This document shows, piece by piece, positions 17,926 to 26,106 of a stretch of 64,000 nt of DNA. Made by a program: the position numbers and the translations under genes. Positions within the stretch are counted from its first letter, which is position 1. Each line of letters begins with the position of its first letter. Below the pieces are notes generated by a model. It ran no database searches and was not told the DNA's origin. It saw only the letters and a list, made by a program, of their open reading frames with translations. The stretch comes from JABSSA01 sp039984715 (GTDB taxonomy: Bacteria > Pseudomonadota > Alphaproteobacteria > Rhodobacterales > Rhodobacteraceae). The stretch is from contig JBDWUA010000016.1 of assembly GCA_039984715.1 (NCBI GenBank), positions 310,001 to 374,000 of the forward strand, given 5' to 3'.

Positions 17926-18234
17926 GCCCACATCAATGGCGTCACTTAACATTTTTCAGCAGGAATCGATTTGCAATGGGTACGCCTATTTTCAACAGCG
18001 GCGGTAATATGCCGGAAAAGCAGGTTAAAATCACCGGATCGCGCCTGTCGCGCTTAACATTCGTTTAACAAGTTCGCCGTCATGGTGATTTTTGTGCCCC
18101 TGCGTCGATTTCGCCGGTACAATTTAATGAGATAAGCGGTCTCTGATTATTGACCCTTAACCTTCACACGCGTAGGAACGCTTGAAACGCAAACCACGTG
18201 TGCGCGCGGTCCCGCGCGAGAAAGGGAACCGAAC
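17926..18234 (+). promoter_or_regulatory. Non-coding region upstream of nuoA, probable nuo promoter
   Basis: No supported gene is seen in these 309 bp. Candidate promoter elements are TTGACC at 18150-18155 with TAGGAA 17 bp later (18173-18178), and separately a TACAAT box at 18118-18123 with a poor -35. The 5' leader to nuoA would be 50-100 nt. A 30-codon reading starting at 17976 has no ribosome binding site and was not accepted. The long AT-richer stretch fits a regulatory role for a large respiratory operon. Confidence 0.4.
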
Positions 18235-18600
18235 GTGGAAGACATGCTGAGGGAATACCTCCCGATCCTCGTTTTTTTGGGTGTGGCCATCGGATTGGGC
18301 ATTGTCCTGATTTTGGCGGCGATTGTGGTTGCTGTGCGCAATCCTGATCCAGAAAAAGTGTCGGCTTACGAATGCGGATTTAACGCATTTGATGATGCAC
18401 GTATGAAATTCGATGTCCGGTTCTATCTGGTGTCGATTCTGTTCATCATTTTCGATTTGGAAATCGCCTTCTTGTTTCCGTGGGCTGTTGCCTTCGGCGA
18501 TATCTCAATGGCCGGATTTTGGTCCATGATGGTATTCTTGGCGGTTCTGACGATTGGATTTGCGTACGAATGGAAAAAAGGGGCGCTTGAATGGCAATAG
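18235..18600 (+). CDS. nuoA: NADH-quinone oxidoreductase subunit A
   Basis: Membrane subunit of complex I at the junction between the peripheral and membrane arms. The 121 residues have three transmembrane helices and the conserved loop YECGFNAFDDARMKFDVRFY between helices 1 and 2, which contacts the quinone site region. It opens the nuo operon and overlaps nuoB by 10 bp, so the two are translationally coupled. Normal length for alphaproteobacteria. Confidence 0.96.
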   Translation: MEDMLREYLPILVFLGVAIGLGIVLILAAIVVAVRNPDPEKVSAYECGFNAFDDARMKFDVRFYLVSILFIIFDLEIAFLFPWAVAFGDISMAGFWSMMVFLAVLTIGFAYEWKKGALEWQ

Positions 18601-19124
18601 CCACCGGAGCAAACGTCGCGGGCATGGACCGTGACGTCGCCACGCAGGAGCTGAACCGCGAATTGCAGGACAAAGGGTTTCTGCTGACGTCGACAGAAGA
18701 CATTATCAATTGGGCGCGGACGGGTTCGCTGCACTGGATGACCTTTGGTCTGGCGTGCTGTGCGGTCGAGATGATGCACACATCTATGCCGCGCTATGAT
18801 CTTGAACGATTTGGAACCGCGCCACGGGCCAGCCCACGCCAATCTGATTTGATGATCGTTGCGGGCACGTTGACCAATAAAATGGCACCGGCCTTGCGCA
18901 AGGTTTATGACCAGATGCCCGAACCACGCTATGTGATTTCGATGGGGTCATGCGCCAATGGCGGCGGGTATTACCACTATTCCTATTCCGTCGTGCGCGG
19001 TTGTGACCGCATCGTACCTGTGGATGTTTATGTGCCCGGATGCCCACCAACAGCCGAAGCATTGCTGTACGGGATCATGGCGCTTCAGAAAAAGATCCGC
19101 CGGACCGGAACGATTGTACGCTAG
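18591..19124 (+). CDS. nuoB: NADH-quinone oxidoreductase subunit B (cluster N2)
   Basis: Carries the terminal iron-sulfur cluster N2 that reduces quinone. The ligands are the adjacent Cys56-Cys57 (LACCAVEMM), Cys121 (SMGSCANGG) and Cys151 (VPGCPP). 177 residues. The short N-terminal extension of about 25 residues is typical of alphaproteobacterial and mitochondrial forms. nuoC begins 6 bp downstream. Confidence 0.97.
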   Translation: MAIATGANVAGMDRDVATQELNRELQDKGFLLTSTEDIINWARTGSLHWMTFGLACCAVEMMHTSMPRYDLERFGTAPRASPRQSDLMIVAGTLTNKMAPALRKVYDQMPEPRYVISMGSCANGGGYYHYSYSVVRGCDRIVPVDVYVPGCPPTAEALLYGIMALQKKIRRTGTIVR

Positions 19125-19130
19125 GGGGCG

Positions 19131-19742
19131 ATGATGACCGACGCATTGAAAGAACTTGGGACACATATTGAGCTCAAGCGACCCGATTGTGTGCTGGCTT
19201 GGGACATCACGCATGACGAGCTGAACATTGATGTGGCGCCTGCCAATATCGTTGATTTTGTCGAGTTCCTAAAGTCGGACGCCACTTGCGCGTTTTCTTC
19301 TTTGGTCGATATCACCGGTGTTGATTATCCGGGGCGCGCAAAACGCTTTGATGTCGTTTATCATTTTCTGTCGATGTATCAGAACCACCGCGTGCGCCTT
19401 CGGGTCAGCATTCGTGAAGAAGATGTGTTGCCGTCGATTGTAACGGTGCATGCATCAGCCAATTGGTTTGAACGCGAAATCTTTGACATGTTCGGGATTT
19501 TATTCTCGGGCCATCCGGATTTGCGCCGCATCCTGACGGATTATGGGTTCCGAGGATATCCGTTGCGCAAGGACTTTCCGACCACCGGATACACCGAAGT
19601 GCGATATGACGAAGCGCAAAAGCGGGTCGTGTATGAACCGGTTAATCTGGTGCAGGAATACCGCCAGTTTGATTTCATGTCCCCATGGGAAGGTGCGGAA
19701 TACATCCTGCCAGGGGATGAGAAAAAAGAAGAGGCGGGATGA
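19131..19742 (+). CDS. nuoC: NADH-quinone oxidoreductase subunit C
   Basis: Hydrophilic 30-kDa-type subunit that packs against NuoD in the quinone-reducing module. The 203 residues include the family signature ERETWD-like segment ANWFEREIFDMFGI and RILTDYGFRGYPLRKDFP. Separate from nuoD, as in alphaproteobacteria (fused in enterobacteria). Two consecutive ATGs (19131, 19134) make the exact start uncertain by one residue. The stop overlaps the ATG of a 58-codon membrane protein gene that lies between nuoC and nuoD. Confidence 0.96.
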   Translation: MMTDALKELGTHIELKRPDCVLAWDITHDELNIDVAPANIVDFVEFLKSDATCAFSSLVDITGVDYPGRAKRFDVVYHFLSMYQNHRVRLRVSIREEDVLPSIVTVHASANWFEREIFDMFGILFSGHPDLRRILTDYGFRGYPLRKDFPTTGYTEVRYDEAQKRVVYEPVNLVQEYRQFDFMSPWEGAEYILPGDEKKEEAG

Positions 19743-19915
19743 CAGAGATGTTGATATGGCTCGCCATTGCGGCGCTTTCCATCATCCCCTTCTTCAAGAT
19801 TCTCCCGCATTTTGGGATCAATCAATACTGGGCGTTCCTCAGCATTCTGCCGATTGGAACCATCGCCTTGTTGTGGTGGATCGCAGTCAAATTGCAAGAC
19901 ATGGAGCGTCGGTGA
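19739..19915 (+). CDS. Small (58-residue) membrane protein between nuoC and nuoD
   Basis: The ATG at 19739 overlaps the nuoC stop in an ATGA junction, and the reading continues 58 codons to TGA at 19913-19915. The predicted protein starts MTEMLIWLAI and has two hydrophobic helices (about residues 4-22 and 30-50) joined by a short loop with HFGINQYW, ending in charged residues (KLQDMERR). The 4-bp coupling and the clean two-helix pattern argue that it is real. Extra unidentified genes inside the nuo operon are known in Rhodobacter capsulatus. Function unknown; a small inner-membrane complex I-associated protein is plausible. Confidence 0.65.
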   Translation: MTEMLIWLAIAALSIIPFFKILPHFGINQYWAFLSILPIGTIALLWWIAVKLQDMERR

Positions 19916-19919
19916 TCAA

Positions 19920-20078
19920 ATGATGCAAATTCTTTTGTTTATCCTGTTGGATCCAATTTGCGTTTTGGCGGCTGTATCGGCTGCCTTGTTTGGTCTGACG
20001 CGCATGTGCACGCGCAAGCATGACGTATGCCCGGTGCGGGTCTGCGACAAACTTCCAAGGAAAGGACCCGGACAATGA
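19920..20078 (+). CDS. Possible 52-residue cysteine-containing membrane peptide before nuoD
   Basis: Starting at two ATGs at 19920 and 19923, this reading gives one hydrophobic helix (MQILLFILLDPICVLAAVSA) and a short basic tail with four cysteines (RMC, HDVC, RVC pattern). Its TGA overlaps the nuoD ATG in an ATGA junction. The tight fit between two coupled genes supports translation, but the ribosome binding site is weak and the tail contains the nuoD leader, so this may be only a linker. Unrecognised. Confidence 0.35.
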   Translation: MMQILLFILLDPICVLAAVSAALFGLTRMCTRKHDVCPVRVCDKLPRKGPGQ

Positions 20079-21292
20079 TGGACGGATCAAAAGGGTTCGA
20101 AGACGCGCTGACTGGCGAACAGAAAATCCGAAACTTCAACATCAATTTCGGCCCACAGCACCCTGCTGCTCACGGGGTTTTGCGGTTGGTTCTGGAGCTG
20201 GACGGCGAAATTGTCGAACGGTGCGATCCGCATATTGGTTTGCTGCACCGTGGTACAGAAAAGCTGATGGAAAGCCGCACGTATCTGCAAAACCTGCCGT
20301 ATTTCGACCGGTTGGATTACGTCGCGCCGATGAATCAGGAACATGCCTGGTGTCTTGCGATTGAAAAGCTATGTGGTGTCGAAGTGCCACGCCGTGCATC
20401 GTTGATCCGGGTTTTGTATTCGGAAATCGGACGCATCCTGAATCACCTGCTGAATGTGACCACGCAGGCGATGGATGTTGGCGCTTTGACGCCCCCACTT
20501 TGGGGCTTTGAAGAGCGCGAAAAACTGATGATCTTTTACGAACGGGCGTGTGGAGCGCGGTTGCATGCTGCGTATTTCCGTCCGGGCGGTGTGCATCAGG
20601 ATTTGCCGCCTGATTTGATCGACGATATCGACACTTGGGCCGATGAATTTCCCAGTGCACTGAATGACATCGACGGGTTGCTGACTGAAAACCGGATTTT
20701 CAAGCAGCGCAATGCGGATATTTGTGTTGTGACTGAAGAAGACATCCTTGAGTGGGGATTTTCGGGTATCATGGTGCGCGGATCGGGGCTTGCTTGGGAT
20801 TTGCGCCGCTCGCAACCTTATGAATGCTATGATGAATTTGATTTCCAAATTCCCGTTGGCAAAAATGGCGATTGTTATGATCGGTATTTGTGTCGCATGG
20901 CCGAAATGCGCGAAAGCCTGAAAATCATTAAGCAGGCGATTGTAAAGCTGCGCAATGAACCCGGGGATGTGTTGGCGCGCGGGAAACTGACCCCGCCATC
21001 ACGCGGCGACATGAAAACGTCTATGGAAGCTCTGATCCACCACTTTAAGCTTTATACCGAAGGGTTCCATGTGCCCGAAGGTGAAGTGTATTGTGCGGTC
21101 GAGGCGCCCAAAGGTGAATTTGGTGTGTATCTTGTTGCGGATGGGTCAAACAAACCGTACCGCGCCAAGCTGCGCGCACCCGGTTTCCTGCATTTGCAAG
21201 CGATGGATTACTTGTCAAAAGGTCACCAATTGGCCGATGTGGCCGCCATCATCGGCACCATGGACGTGGTGTTCGGCGAGATTGATCGATGA
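20075..21292 (+). CDS. nuoD: NADH-quinone oxidoreductase subunit D
   Basis: The 49-kDa-type subunit that forms the quinone-binding pocket with NuoB. The conserved N-terminal FGPQHPAAHGVLRL holds the quinone-site histidine, and the C-terminal DVVFGEIDR is the universal end. About 405 residues. The start is ATG 20075 or the next ATG at 20078, behind AAGGAAAGGACC; an open frame further upstream is not used. The stop overlaps the start of a small secreted-protein gene (ATGA). Confidence 0.97.
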   Translation: MMDGSKGFEDALTGEQKIRNFNINFGPQHPAAHGVLRLVLELDGEIVERCDPHIGLLHRGTEKLMESRTYLQNLPYFDRLDYVAPMNQEHAWCLAIEKLCGVEVPRRASLIRVLYSEIGRILNHLLNVTTQAMDVGALTPPLWGFEEREKLMIFYERACGARLHAAYFRPGGVHQDLPPDLIDDIDTWADEFPSALNDIDGLLTENRIFKQRNADICVVTEEDILEWGFSGIMVRGSGLAWDLRRSQPYECYDEFDFQIPVGKNGDCYDRYLCRMAEMRESLKIIKQAIVKLRNEPGDVLARGKLTPPSRGDMKTSMEALIHHFKLYTEGFHVPEGEVYCAVEAPKGEFGVYLVADGSNKPYRAKLRAPGFLHLQAMDYLSKGHQLADVAAIIGTMDVVFGEIDR

Positions 21293-21561
21293 TTAGACTT
21301 GCAGGCCTTTTAACACTGACTTTTGCGATGCCAGTTTTTGCTGATGGTCATCAGCCGGATATTTCTGATTTAATCGCGGACTCAGTTGGGTATGTGAATA
21401 TTCGCAAAGACGTTGTTATTCTGGAAGGGGATGAAATGGAAACTTTTATCTGTAAATTCGACGTTCCAGACGCAGCTTTTGAAGCTTACGCAAGCGGTGG
21501 TAATTTTGGTGGCCGTGATGTTGGCTATGTGTGCATCCCTATTAAGGAACTTGGAAACTAA
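21289..21561 (+). CDS. Small secreted two-cysteine protein between nuoD and nuoE
   Basis: A 90-residue protein with an N-terminal signal peptide (about residues 1-18, ending MPVFADG), so it should be periplasmic. The mature part has two cysteines (TFICKF and GYVCIP) that could form a disulfide. It starts in an ATGA overlap with nuoD and shares one base with the nuoE start codon, so it is firmly built into the operon. No known family is recognised. Complex I has no catalytic domain in the periplasm, so a role in assembly or stability at that face is possible but unproven. Confidence 0.7.
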   Translation: MIRLAGLLTLTFAMPVFADGHQPDISDLIADSVGYVNIRKDVVILEGDEMETFICKFDVPDAAFEAYASGGNFGGRDVGYVCIPIKELGN

Positions 21562-22712
21562 TGCTTCGCCGTCTCCATCCAGAACAACCCGATAGCTTTG
21601 CGTTTTCTCCTGCCAATCAGGCATGGGCCGAAGCGCAAATAACGAAGTATCCAGAAGGGCGTGAGGCATCGGCCATCATCCCGTTGCTGTGGCGCGCGCA
21701 GGAACAAGAAGGCTGGCTGACCCGCCCGGCGATTGAACTGATCGCTGATATGCTGAATTTGGCGTATATTCGGGCCTTAGAAGTGGCTTCATTCTACTTT
21801 ATGTTTCAGCTTCAACCTGTTGGAAGTGTTGCGCATATTCAGGTTTGTGGAACGACATCCTGCATGATTTGCGGTGCCGAAGATCTTGTTGCTGTGTGCA
21901 AGGAAAAGATTGCGTCAAAGGCCCATCAATTGTCAGCGGACGGCAAGTTCAGCTGGGAAGAAGTCGAATGTCTTGGTGCCTGTGCCAATGCCCCGATGGC
22001 TCAGATCGGAAAAGACTATTTCGAAGACCTGACAGCGGCTCGTATGGGCGACATCATTGATGAACTGGCTGCCGGTAAAGTGCCAATGGCTGGTCCGCAA
22101 AATGGACGCTATGCTGCTGAACCCTTGAGCGGATTGACCAGTCTTCAGGATTTCGAAAGCGGTAAAACGGCGCATAATGCGTCGGTGCAACTGGCTGTGG
22201 ATATCGGGGATACGGTCAAACGGATCGACGGAACAGAAGTGCCGCTGCTTGCCCCTTGGCAGGGGACTTCGGGCAAGGCGGGTTCCAAACCTGCGGCCAA
22301 AACCAAGAAACCCGCGGCCAAATCTAAGGCACCCGCGGAACCAAAAACGGCTGCTAAACCAAAGGCCGCGGCAAAACCTAAGGCGAAACCGGAACCTGTG
22401 GCAAAGGCCGCTGAAGGTGCGGGCACAAAGCCGAAAGTTATGAAGAAGGCCCGCAAAGGCGGTGCAGACGATCTGAAAATGATCAAAGGTGTCGGACCAA
22501 AACTTGAAGGCTTGTTGAATACACTTGGTTTCTATCATTTCGATCAGGTTGCGGCTTGGACGGCGGACGAAGTTTCTTGGGTTGATCAGAACCTTGAAGG
22601 CTTCAAAGGTCGAGTGCTTCGCGATGACTGGGTCGAACAGGCAAAAACCCTTTCGGGGGGAGGAACGACAGATTTTTCCCAACGCGCCAAAAAAGACGGT
22701 ATCTATAAGTAG
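21561..22712 (+). CDS. nuoE: NADH-quinone oxidoreductase subunit E with C-terminal helix-hairpin-helix extension
   Basis: The first 165 or so residues are the thioredoxin-like 24-kDa subunit with the 2Fe-2S cluster N1a, liganded by Cys96, Cys101, Cys137 and Cys141. The protein then continues to 383 residues, about twice the usual length. Residues 240-300 are a low-complexity Ala/Lys/Pro linker, and 301-377 form a helix-hairpin-helix domain with IKGVGPKLEGLL and FKGRVLRDDWVEQA. A similar domain is known at the C-terminus of bL21 in Rhodobacterales. The same domain recurs in the next gene. HHH domains usually bind nucleic acid or proteins; its job on complex I is unknown. Confidence 0.93.
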   Translation: MLRRLHPEQPDSFAFSPANQAWAEAQITKYPEGREASAIIPLLWRAQEQEGWLTRPAIELIADMLNLAYIRALEVASFYFMFQLQPVGSVAHIQVCGTTSCMICGAEDLVAVCKEKIASKAHQLSADGKFSWEEVECLGACANAPMAQIGKDYFEDLTAARMGDIIDELAAGKVPMAGPQNGRYAAEPLSGLTSLQDFESGKTAHNASVQLAVDIGDTVKRIDGTEVPLLAPWQGTSGKAGSKPAAKTKKPAAKSKAPAEPKTAAKPKAAAKPKAKPEPVAKAAEGAGTKPKVMKKARKGGADDLKMIKGVGPKLEGLLNTLGFYHFDQVAAWTADEVSWVDQNLEGFKGRVLRDDWVEQAKTLSGGGTTDFSQRAKKDGIYK

Positions 22713-22744
22713 ATGATGTCTAATTTTTTGGGAGGGGGATGATC

Positions 22745-23647
22745 ATGAACGATACTGGAGAAAAAATGTCCTGTACGCGCGGCTGCTGGTTGGCGGCGTT
22801 GGTTGCAGGGATTCTGGCGGCGATCCTATTGATGGCGATTTGGGGGTGGGGATTCTTTTCTGGCCTTTTGATGGGCCTGATTATTTTCGCGATCGCTGGT
22901 TTTGTGTTGAATTGGCTGCTGTGTTCGCAGCAATTCGATACGGCTACATCTGGAATGCACGGAACGCATTCGGCATCAGATTCCGGAGCGTCATCATCCA
23001 CAAGTTCAAGTGCCGCGCCCGCCGCGGCGGCAACAACTGCTGCTGCAACGACAGCGGCGGCGACGAGCGAACCGGTAGGTGAACCCGCCAAAGCGACAGA
23101 AGCACCGGTGGCAGACGCGCCTTCGGAACCGCTGATCAAGCCATCCAAAGCCTTGGAAGGTGAAGCCGAATTGGCTGAGCGTAAGGGCGATTGGAAGTAC
23201 GAAGGTGCTGCGAAACCCGTGAAACCTGCGGCCAAACCGAAAACGGCGAAGCCAAAGGCGGCGAAACCAAAAGCGGCAAAGCCAAAGGCAGCAAAAGCCG
23301 CATCTGCGGATCCTACGCCAGATTTCGACAATGACGGTGTGTTTGAGGGCGAGAACGAAGGTCAAAAACCTGCGACTTTGAGTGGTCCCCGCGATGGAAA
23401 AGCCGATAATCTTAAGGAAATTAAGGGAATTGGTCCGAAATTGGAAAAGCTTTGTAATGTAATGGGCTTTTATCATTTTGATCAAATCGCAGCCTGGTCT
23501 GCGGCAGAAGTGGCATGGGTCAACGCAAACCTTGAAGGGTTCAAGGGACGCGTGAGCCGTGACAAATGGGTTGAACAGGCCAGTGTTCTGGCCGCGGGCG
23601 GAGAGACTGAATTCTCGAAGCGCGTAGAAGGAGGCGGCGTCTACTAG
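22745..23647 (+). CDS. Membrane-anchored helix-hairpin-helix protein paralogous to the NuoE tail
   Basis: About 300 residues. Two hydrophobic helices lie near the N-terminus (around residues 15-60), then a Ser/Ala/Thr-rich stretch and Ala/Lys/Pro repeats (KPKAAKPKAAKPKAAK), then a helix-hairpin-helix domain over the last 80 residues (IKGIGPKLEKLC, FYHFDQIAAWSAAEVAWV, FKGRVSRDKWVEQA). That domain matches the end of NuoE closely, so the two arose by duplication. The start at 22745 is chosen for correct spacing from GGAGG at 22731; an ATG at 22739 is too close. It lies 32 bp after nuoE. Confidence 0.8.
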   Translation: MNDTGEKMSCTRGCWLAALVAGILAAILLMAIWGWGFFSGLLMGLIIFAIAGFVLNWLLCSQQFDTATSGMHGTHSASDSGASSSTSSSAAPAAAATTAAATTAAATSEPVGEPAKATEAPVADAPSEPLIKPSKALEGEAELAERKGDWKYEGAAKPVKPAAKPKTAKPKAAKPKAAKPKAAKAASADPTPDFDNDGVFEGENEGQKPATLSGPRDGKADNLKEIKGIGPKLEKLCNVMGFYHFDQIAAWSAAEVAWVNANLEGFKGRVSRDKWVEQASVLAAGGETEFSKRVEGGGVY

Positions 23648-23663
23648 AGACGCTGTAGCGAGT

Positions 23664-23879
23664 ATGGCAGAAAGCCAGGACAAATCTTCGAAGGCAGGAC
23701 AGCGGCTTGCGCTGGTGATCGCCGGAACGGGTTTGGCTTGGGTTCTGGCAAATATGTTGGGTGCGCATTTCGGTTGGTCAAACCGGGTGCGTGCTCTTTT
23801 TGATCTGGTGGCCCTGGCAGCATTTGCTTGGGCCATCATCGTAGCCATCGGTATCTGGCGGAACCGCCAGGACAATTAA
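23664..23879 (+). CDS. DUF5337-family small membrane protein
   Basis: A 71-residue protein with two transmembrane helices (about 15-33 and 43-62) separated by HFGWSNRVRALFDL. It resembles DUF5337 proteins that sit between nuoE and nuoF in Rhodobacteraceae (from memory of the family). It lies 16 bp after the HHH gene and 12 bp before nuoF. No function is known; the constant position points to a complex I accessory or assembly role. Confidence 0.72.
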   Translation: MAESQDKSSKAGQRLALVIAGTGLAWVLANMLGAHFGWSNRVRALFDLVALAAFAWAIIVAIGIWRNRQDN

Positions 23880-23891
23880 GGAAGACGCGCA

Positions 23892-25172
23892 ATGCTCGCT
23901 GATCAGGACCGGATCTTTACCAACATTTACGGTATGCACGACCGCACGCTGAAGGGCGCGCAGGCGCGTGGCCATTGGGATGGAACGGACAAGCTCATCG
24001 AAAAAGGGCGGGATTGGATCGTTCAGGAAATGAAGGATTCCGGTCTGCGTGGACGCGGTGGGGCGGGCTTTCCGACCGGCTTGAAATGGTCGTTCATGCC
24101 AAAAGAAAGCGACGGGCGGCCGGCCTATCTGGTTGTGAATGCCGACGAATCGGAACCGGGCACCTGTAAAGACCGCGAAATCATGCGCCATGATCCACAT
24201 ACGTTGATCGAAGGGTGTCTGATTGCCAGTTTCGCGATGAATGCGCATGCCTGCTATATTTATATTCGTGGCGAATACATTCGCGAAAAAGAAGCGCTGC
24301 AAAATGCCATCGACGAAGCCTATGAGGCTGGATTTCTAGGAAAAAACGCTGCCGGGTCCGGTTGGGATTTTGACCTGTATCTGCATCATGGGGCAGGCGC
24401 GTATATCTGCGGTGAAGAAACGGCACTGCTGGAAAGCCTCGAGGGGCGCAAAGGCATGCCGCGTATGAAGCCGCCATTCCCGGCGGGTGCGGGCCTTTAT
24501 GGATGTCCGACCACGGTGAATAATGTTGAATCCATTGCCGTTGTGCCAACAATTTTGCGCCGGGGCGGGTCATGGTTTTCCGGATTTGGCCGCCCAAATA
24601 ACGCAGGTACCAAGCTGTTCGCGGTGTCGGGCCATGTGAACAACCCGTGCGTCGTGGAAGAAGAAATGTCGATCAGCTTTGAAGAACTGATTGAAAAACA
24701 CTGCGGTGGAATCCGGGGCGGTTGGGACAATCTTCTGGCCGTTATTCCGGGCGGTTCGTCCGTGCCCTGTGTGCGCGGCGAAAAGATGAAAGACGCCATC
24801 ATGGACTTTGATTATTTGCGGAATGATCTGCAATCAGGTCTGGGCACGGCGGCTGTGATCGTGATGGACAAGCAAACAGATATCGTCAAAGCAATCTGGC
24901 GCTTGTCCAAGTTTTACAAGCACGAAAGCTGTGGCCAATGTACACCGTGCCGCGAGGGCACTGGCTGGATGATGCGCGTGATGGAACGTCTTGTTCAGGG
25001 CGATGCGTCTGTGGAAGAAATCGACATGCTGTTTGACGTGACCAAACAGGTTGAAGGCCACACGATTTGCGCCTTGGGCGATGCCGCTGCGTGGCCGATC
25101 CAAGGTCTGATCCGCAATTTCCGCGATGTGATCGAGGACCGGATCAACGGATCGAAGATCGCCGCTGAGTGA
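23892..25172 (+). CDS. nuoF: NADH-quinone oxidoreductase subunit F
   Basis: The 51-kDa NADH-binding subunit with FMN and the 4Fe-4S cluster N3. The glycine-rich NADH/FMN loop is RGRGGAGFPTGLKW, followed by NADESEPGTCKDR and EETALLESLEG. N3 ligands are Cys347, Cys350 and Cys353 (SCGQCTPCREG) plus a cysteine in TICALGD near 393. 426 residues, normal. Unlike most neighbours it is not followed by a coupled gene; a 500-bp gap and a set of accessory genes come before nuoG. Confidence 0.97.
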   Translation: MLADQDRIFTNIYGMHDRTLKGAQARGHWDGTDKLIEKGRDWIVQEMKDSGLRGRGGAGFPTGLKWSFMPKESDGRPAYLVVNADESEPGTCKDREIMRHDPHTLIEGCLIASFAMNAHACYIYIRGEYIREKEALQNAIDEAYEAGFLGKNAAGSGWDFDLYLHHGAGAYICGEETALLESLEGRKGMPRMKPPFPAGAGLYGCPTTVNNVESIAVVPTILRRGGSWFSGFGRPNNAGTKLFAVSGHVNNPCVVEEEMSISFEELIEKHCGGIRGGWDNLLAVIPGGSSVPCVRGEKMKDAIMDFDYLRNDLQSGLGTAAVIVMDKQTDIVKAIWRLSKFYKHESCGQCTPCREGTGWMMRVMERLVQGDASVEEIDMLFDVTKQVEGHTICALGDAAAWPIQGLIRNFRDVIEDRINGSKIAAE

Positions 25173-25672
25173 TGTGCGTAAGCCAACACAGTACACCGTG
25201 ATTTTTGCGCTCGTATCAAATATGACCGGGTGTCTGACAGACGACTCGGTCATGTAACAGCCTTTGTATCTGGTTGACGATGAAGTCCAAGCAGAGGTTG
25301 AAGGGCAGGCCAATTGAGTGATGTTCAAACCTGTCGGTGGACTCCTTTGCTAAGAAGATGATCCAGCGCTGAGAATTTGCCGAAGGCCTGCCAATTGTTG
25401 ATGTCGTGCGTTTGGATGGGCAACCGTTGCGCATGGAACATGATGCGTCAGCTCGCGCTAGGTCAACGCGAGCGTGCGATCAAAACGCTAACTGGAAGCT
25501 AAGCAAGTTCACTTGCAACGGTGCCCATTTTGCCAGTCACCGTCTCATCCGCTGAACTGCCAACAGCAAAGGCAATTCCTTTTTGACTGACGGAGTTTGG
25601 ATCTATTTCGTTCTATGCTAATAAGCGACTTTGAAATATTCAGTTACTGATCAAATTTATGAGGTCCCTTGT
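25173..25672. other. 500-bp region without a supported gene, downstream of nuoF
   Basis: Both strands are broken by stops; the longest readings are short and match nothing recognised. A stretch at about 25380-25460 reads in one plus frame as an ordinary protein segment (LPIVDVVRLDGQPLRMEH) but has no open start, so the region may be the remains of a decayed gene. It contains the strong hairpin at 25222-25253. In the rest of the nuo operon genes are only a few bases apart, so this gap marks the left edge of an insertion. Confidence 0.5.
25222..25253. terminator. Long hairpin 50 bp after nuoF
   Basis: ATGACCG at 25222 and CGGTCAT at 25247 are perfect inverted copies, and between them GTCTG-A-CAGAC adds more pairing, giving an almost continuous stem with one G-T pair and one bulge. 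No T-run follows, so it is not a classical terminator; it could slow transcription, protect the 3' end of the nuoA-F message, or be a repeat-element palindrome. Confidence 0.45.
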
Positions 25673-26074
25673 ATGAAAACTGTGTGTGCCACTTTGGTTG
25701 CCACATTTCTGTTAGGTCACAGTGCCGTGGCAGAGCAGGAGTTCACCGCAACCCAACAGGCGATGTGGGGCTTGCAATGGGCCGAGTCTTTGACTCAGAG
25801 CTGTTCAAAGAACGTCCAATGGATTGAAACAACGGCAGGCCAAATGAACGTGCGACTTGGACACAAGGTGTTGCGTAGTGAAGGTCACAAGAACGGTGCG
25901 TTGGCCAAAGCGCGGCGTACGCCGGGGGCAGGTCCTTACGTTCAGTTTGATGCGTGGCTGAAAGACGAAGGTTTTCAAACGAACTCGAAAAATGCCAGAC
26001 AGTTTCAATGCGAATACGCCAAAAAAATTGCAGGAACCAATCATCCGATAGGTCGATTTCTCGTGCGTAAATGA
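25673..26074 (+). CDS. Secreted DUF5333-like protein
   Basis: A 133-residue protein with a signal peptide (MKTVCATLVATFLLGHSAVA). The mature part has two cysteines, at the end of the first helix (SLTQSC) and near the C-terminus (QFQCEYAKKI), and ends in a NHPIGRFL segment. The same layout of helix-Cys, about 68 residues, Cys-helix, IG-x-L is seen in the DUF5333 gene upstream of nuoG, so it looks like a distant paralogue. The start follows GAGG. An ATG further upstream (25631) would spoil the signal peptide. Function unknown. Confidence 0.65.
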   Translation: MKTVCATLVATFLLGHSAVAEQEFTATQQAMWGLQWAESLTQSCSKNVQWIETTAGQMNVRLGHKVLRSEGHKNGALAKARRTPGAGPYVQFDAWLKDEGFQTNSKNARQFQCEYAKKIAGTNHPIGRFLVRK

Positions 26075-26106
26075 TGTCTCAAAGCATCGAAAATGAAGGA
26101 AAATTG

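Noticed and set aside
17976..18068. A 30-codon plus-strand reading in the gap before nuoA
   Set aside because: No ribosome binding site, low information content, and no coupling to a neighbour.
22145..22486. Minus-strand frames over the Ala/Lys/Pro-rich linkers of NuoE and the HHH protein
   Set aside because: They are antisense images of low-complexity sequence.
25216..25434. A 72-codon minus-strand frame in the gap after nuoF
   Set aside because: It reads across the hairpin, lacks a ribosome site and matches nothing recognised; treated as part of a possibly decayed region.
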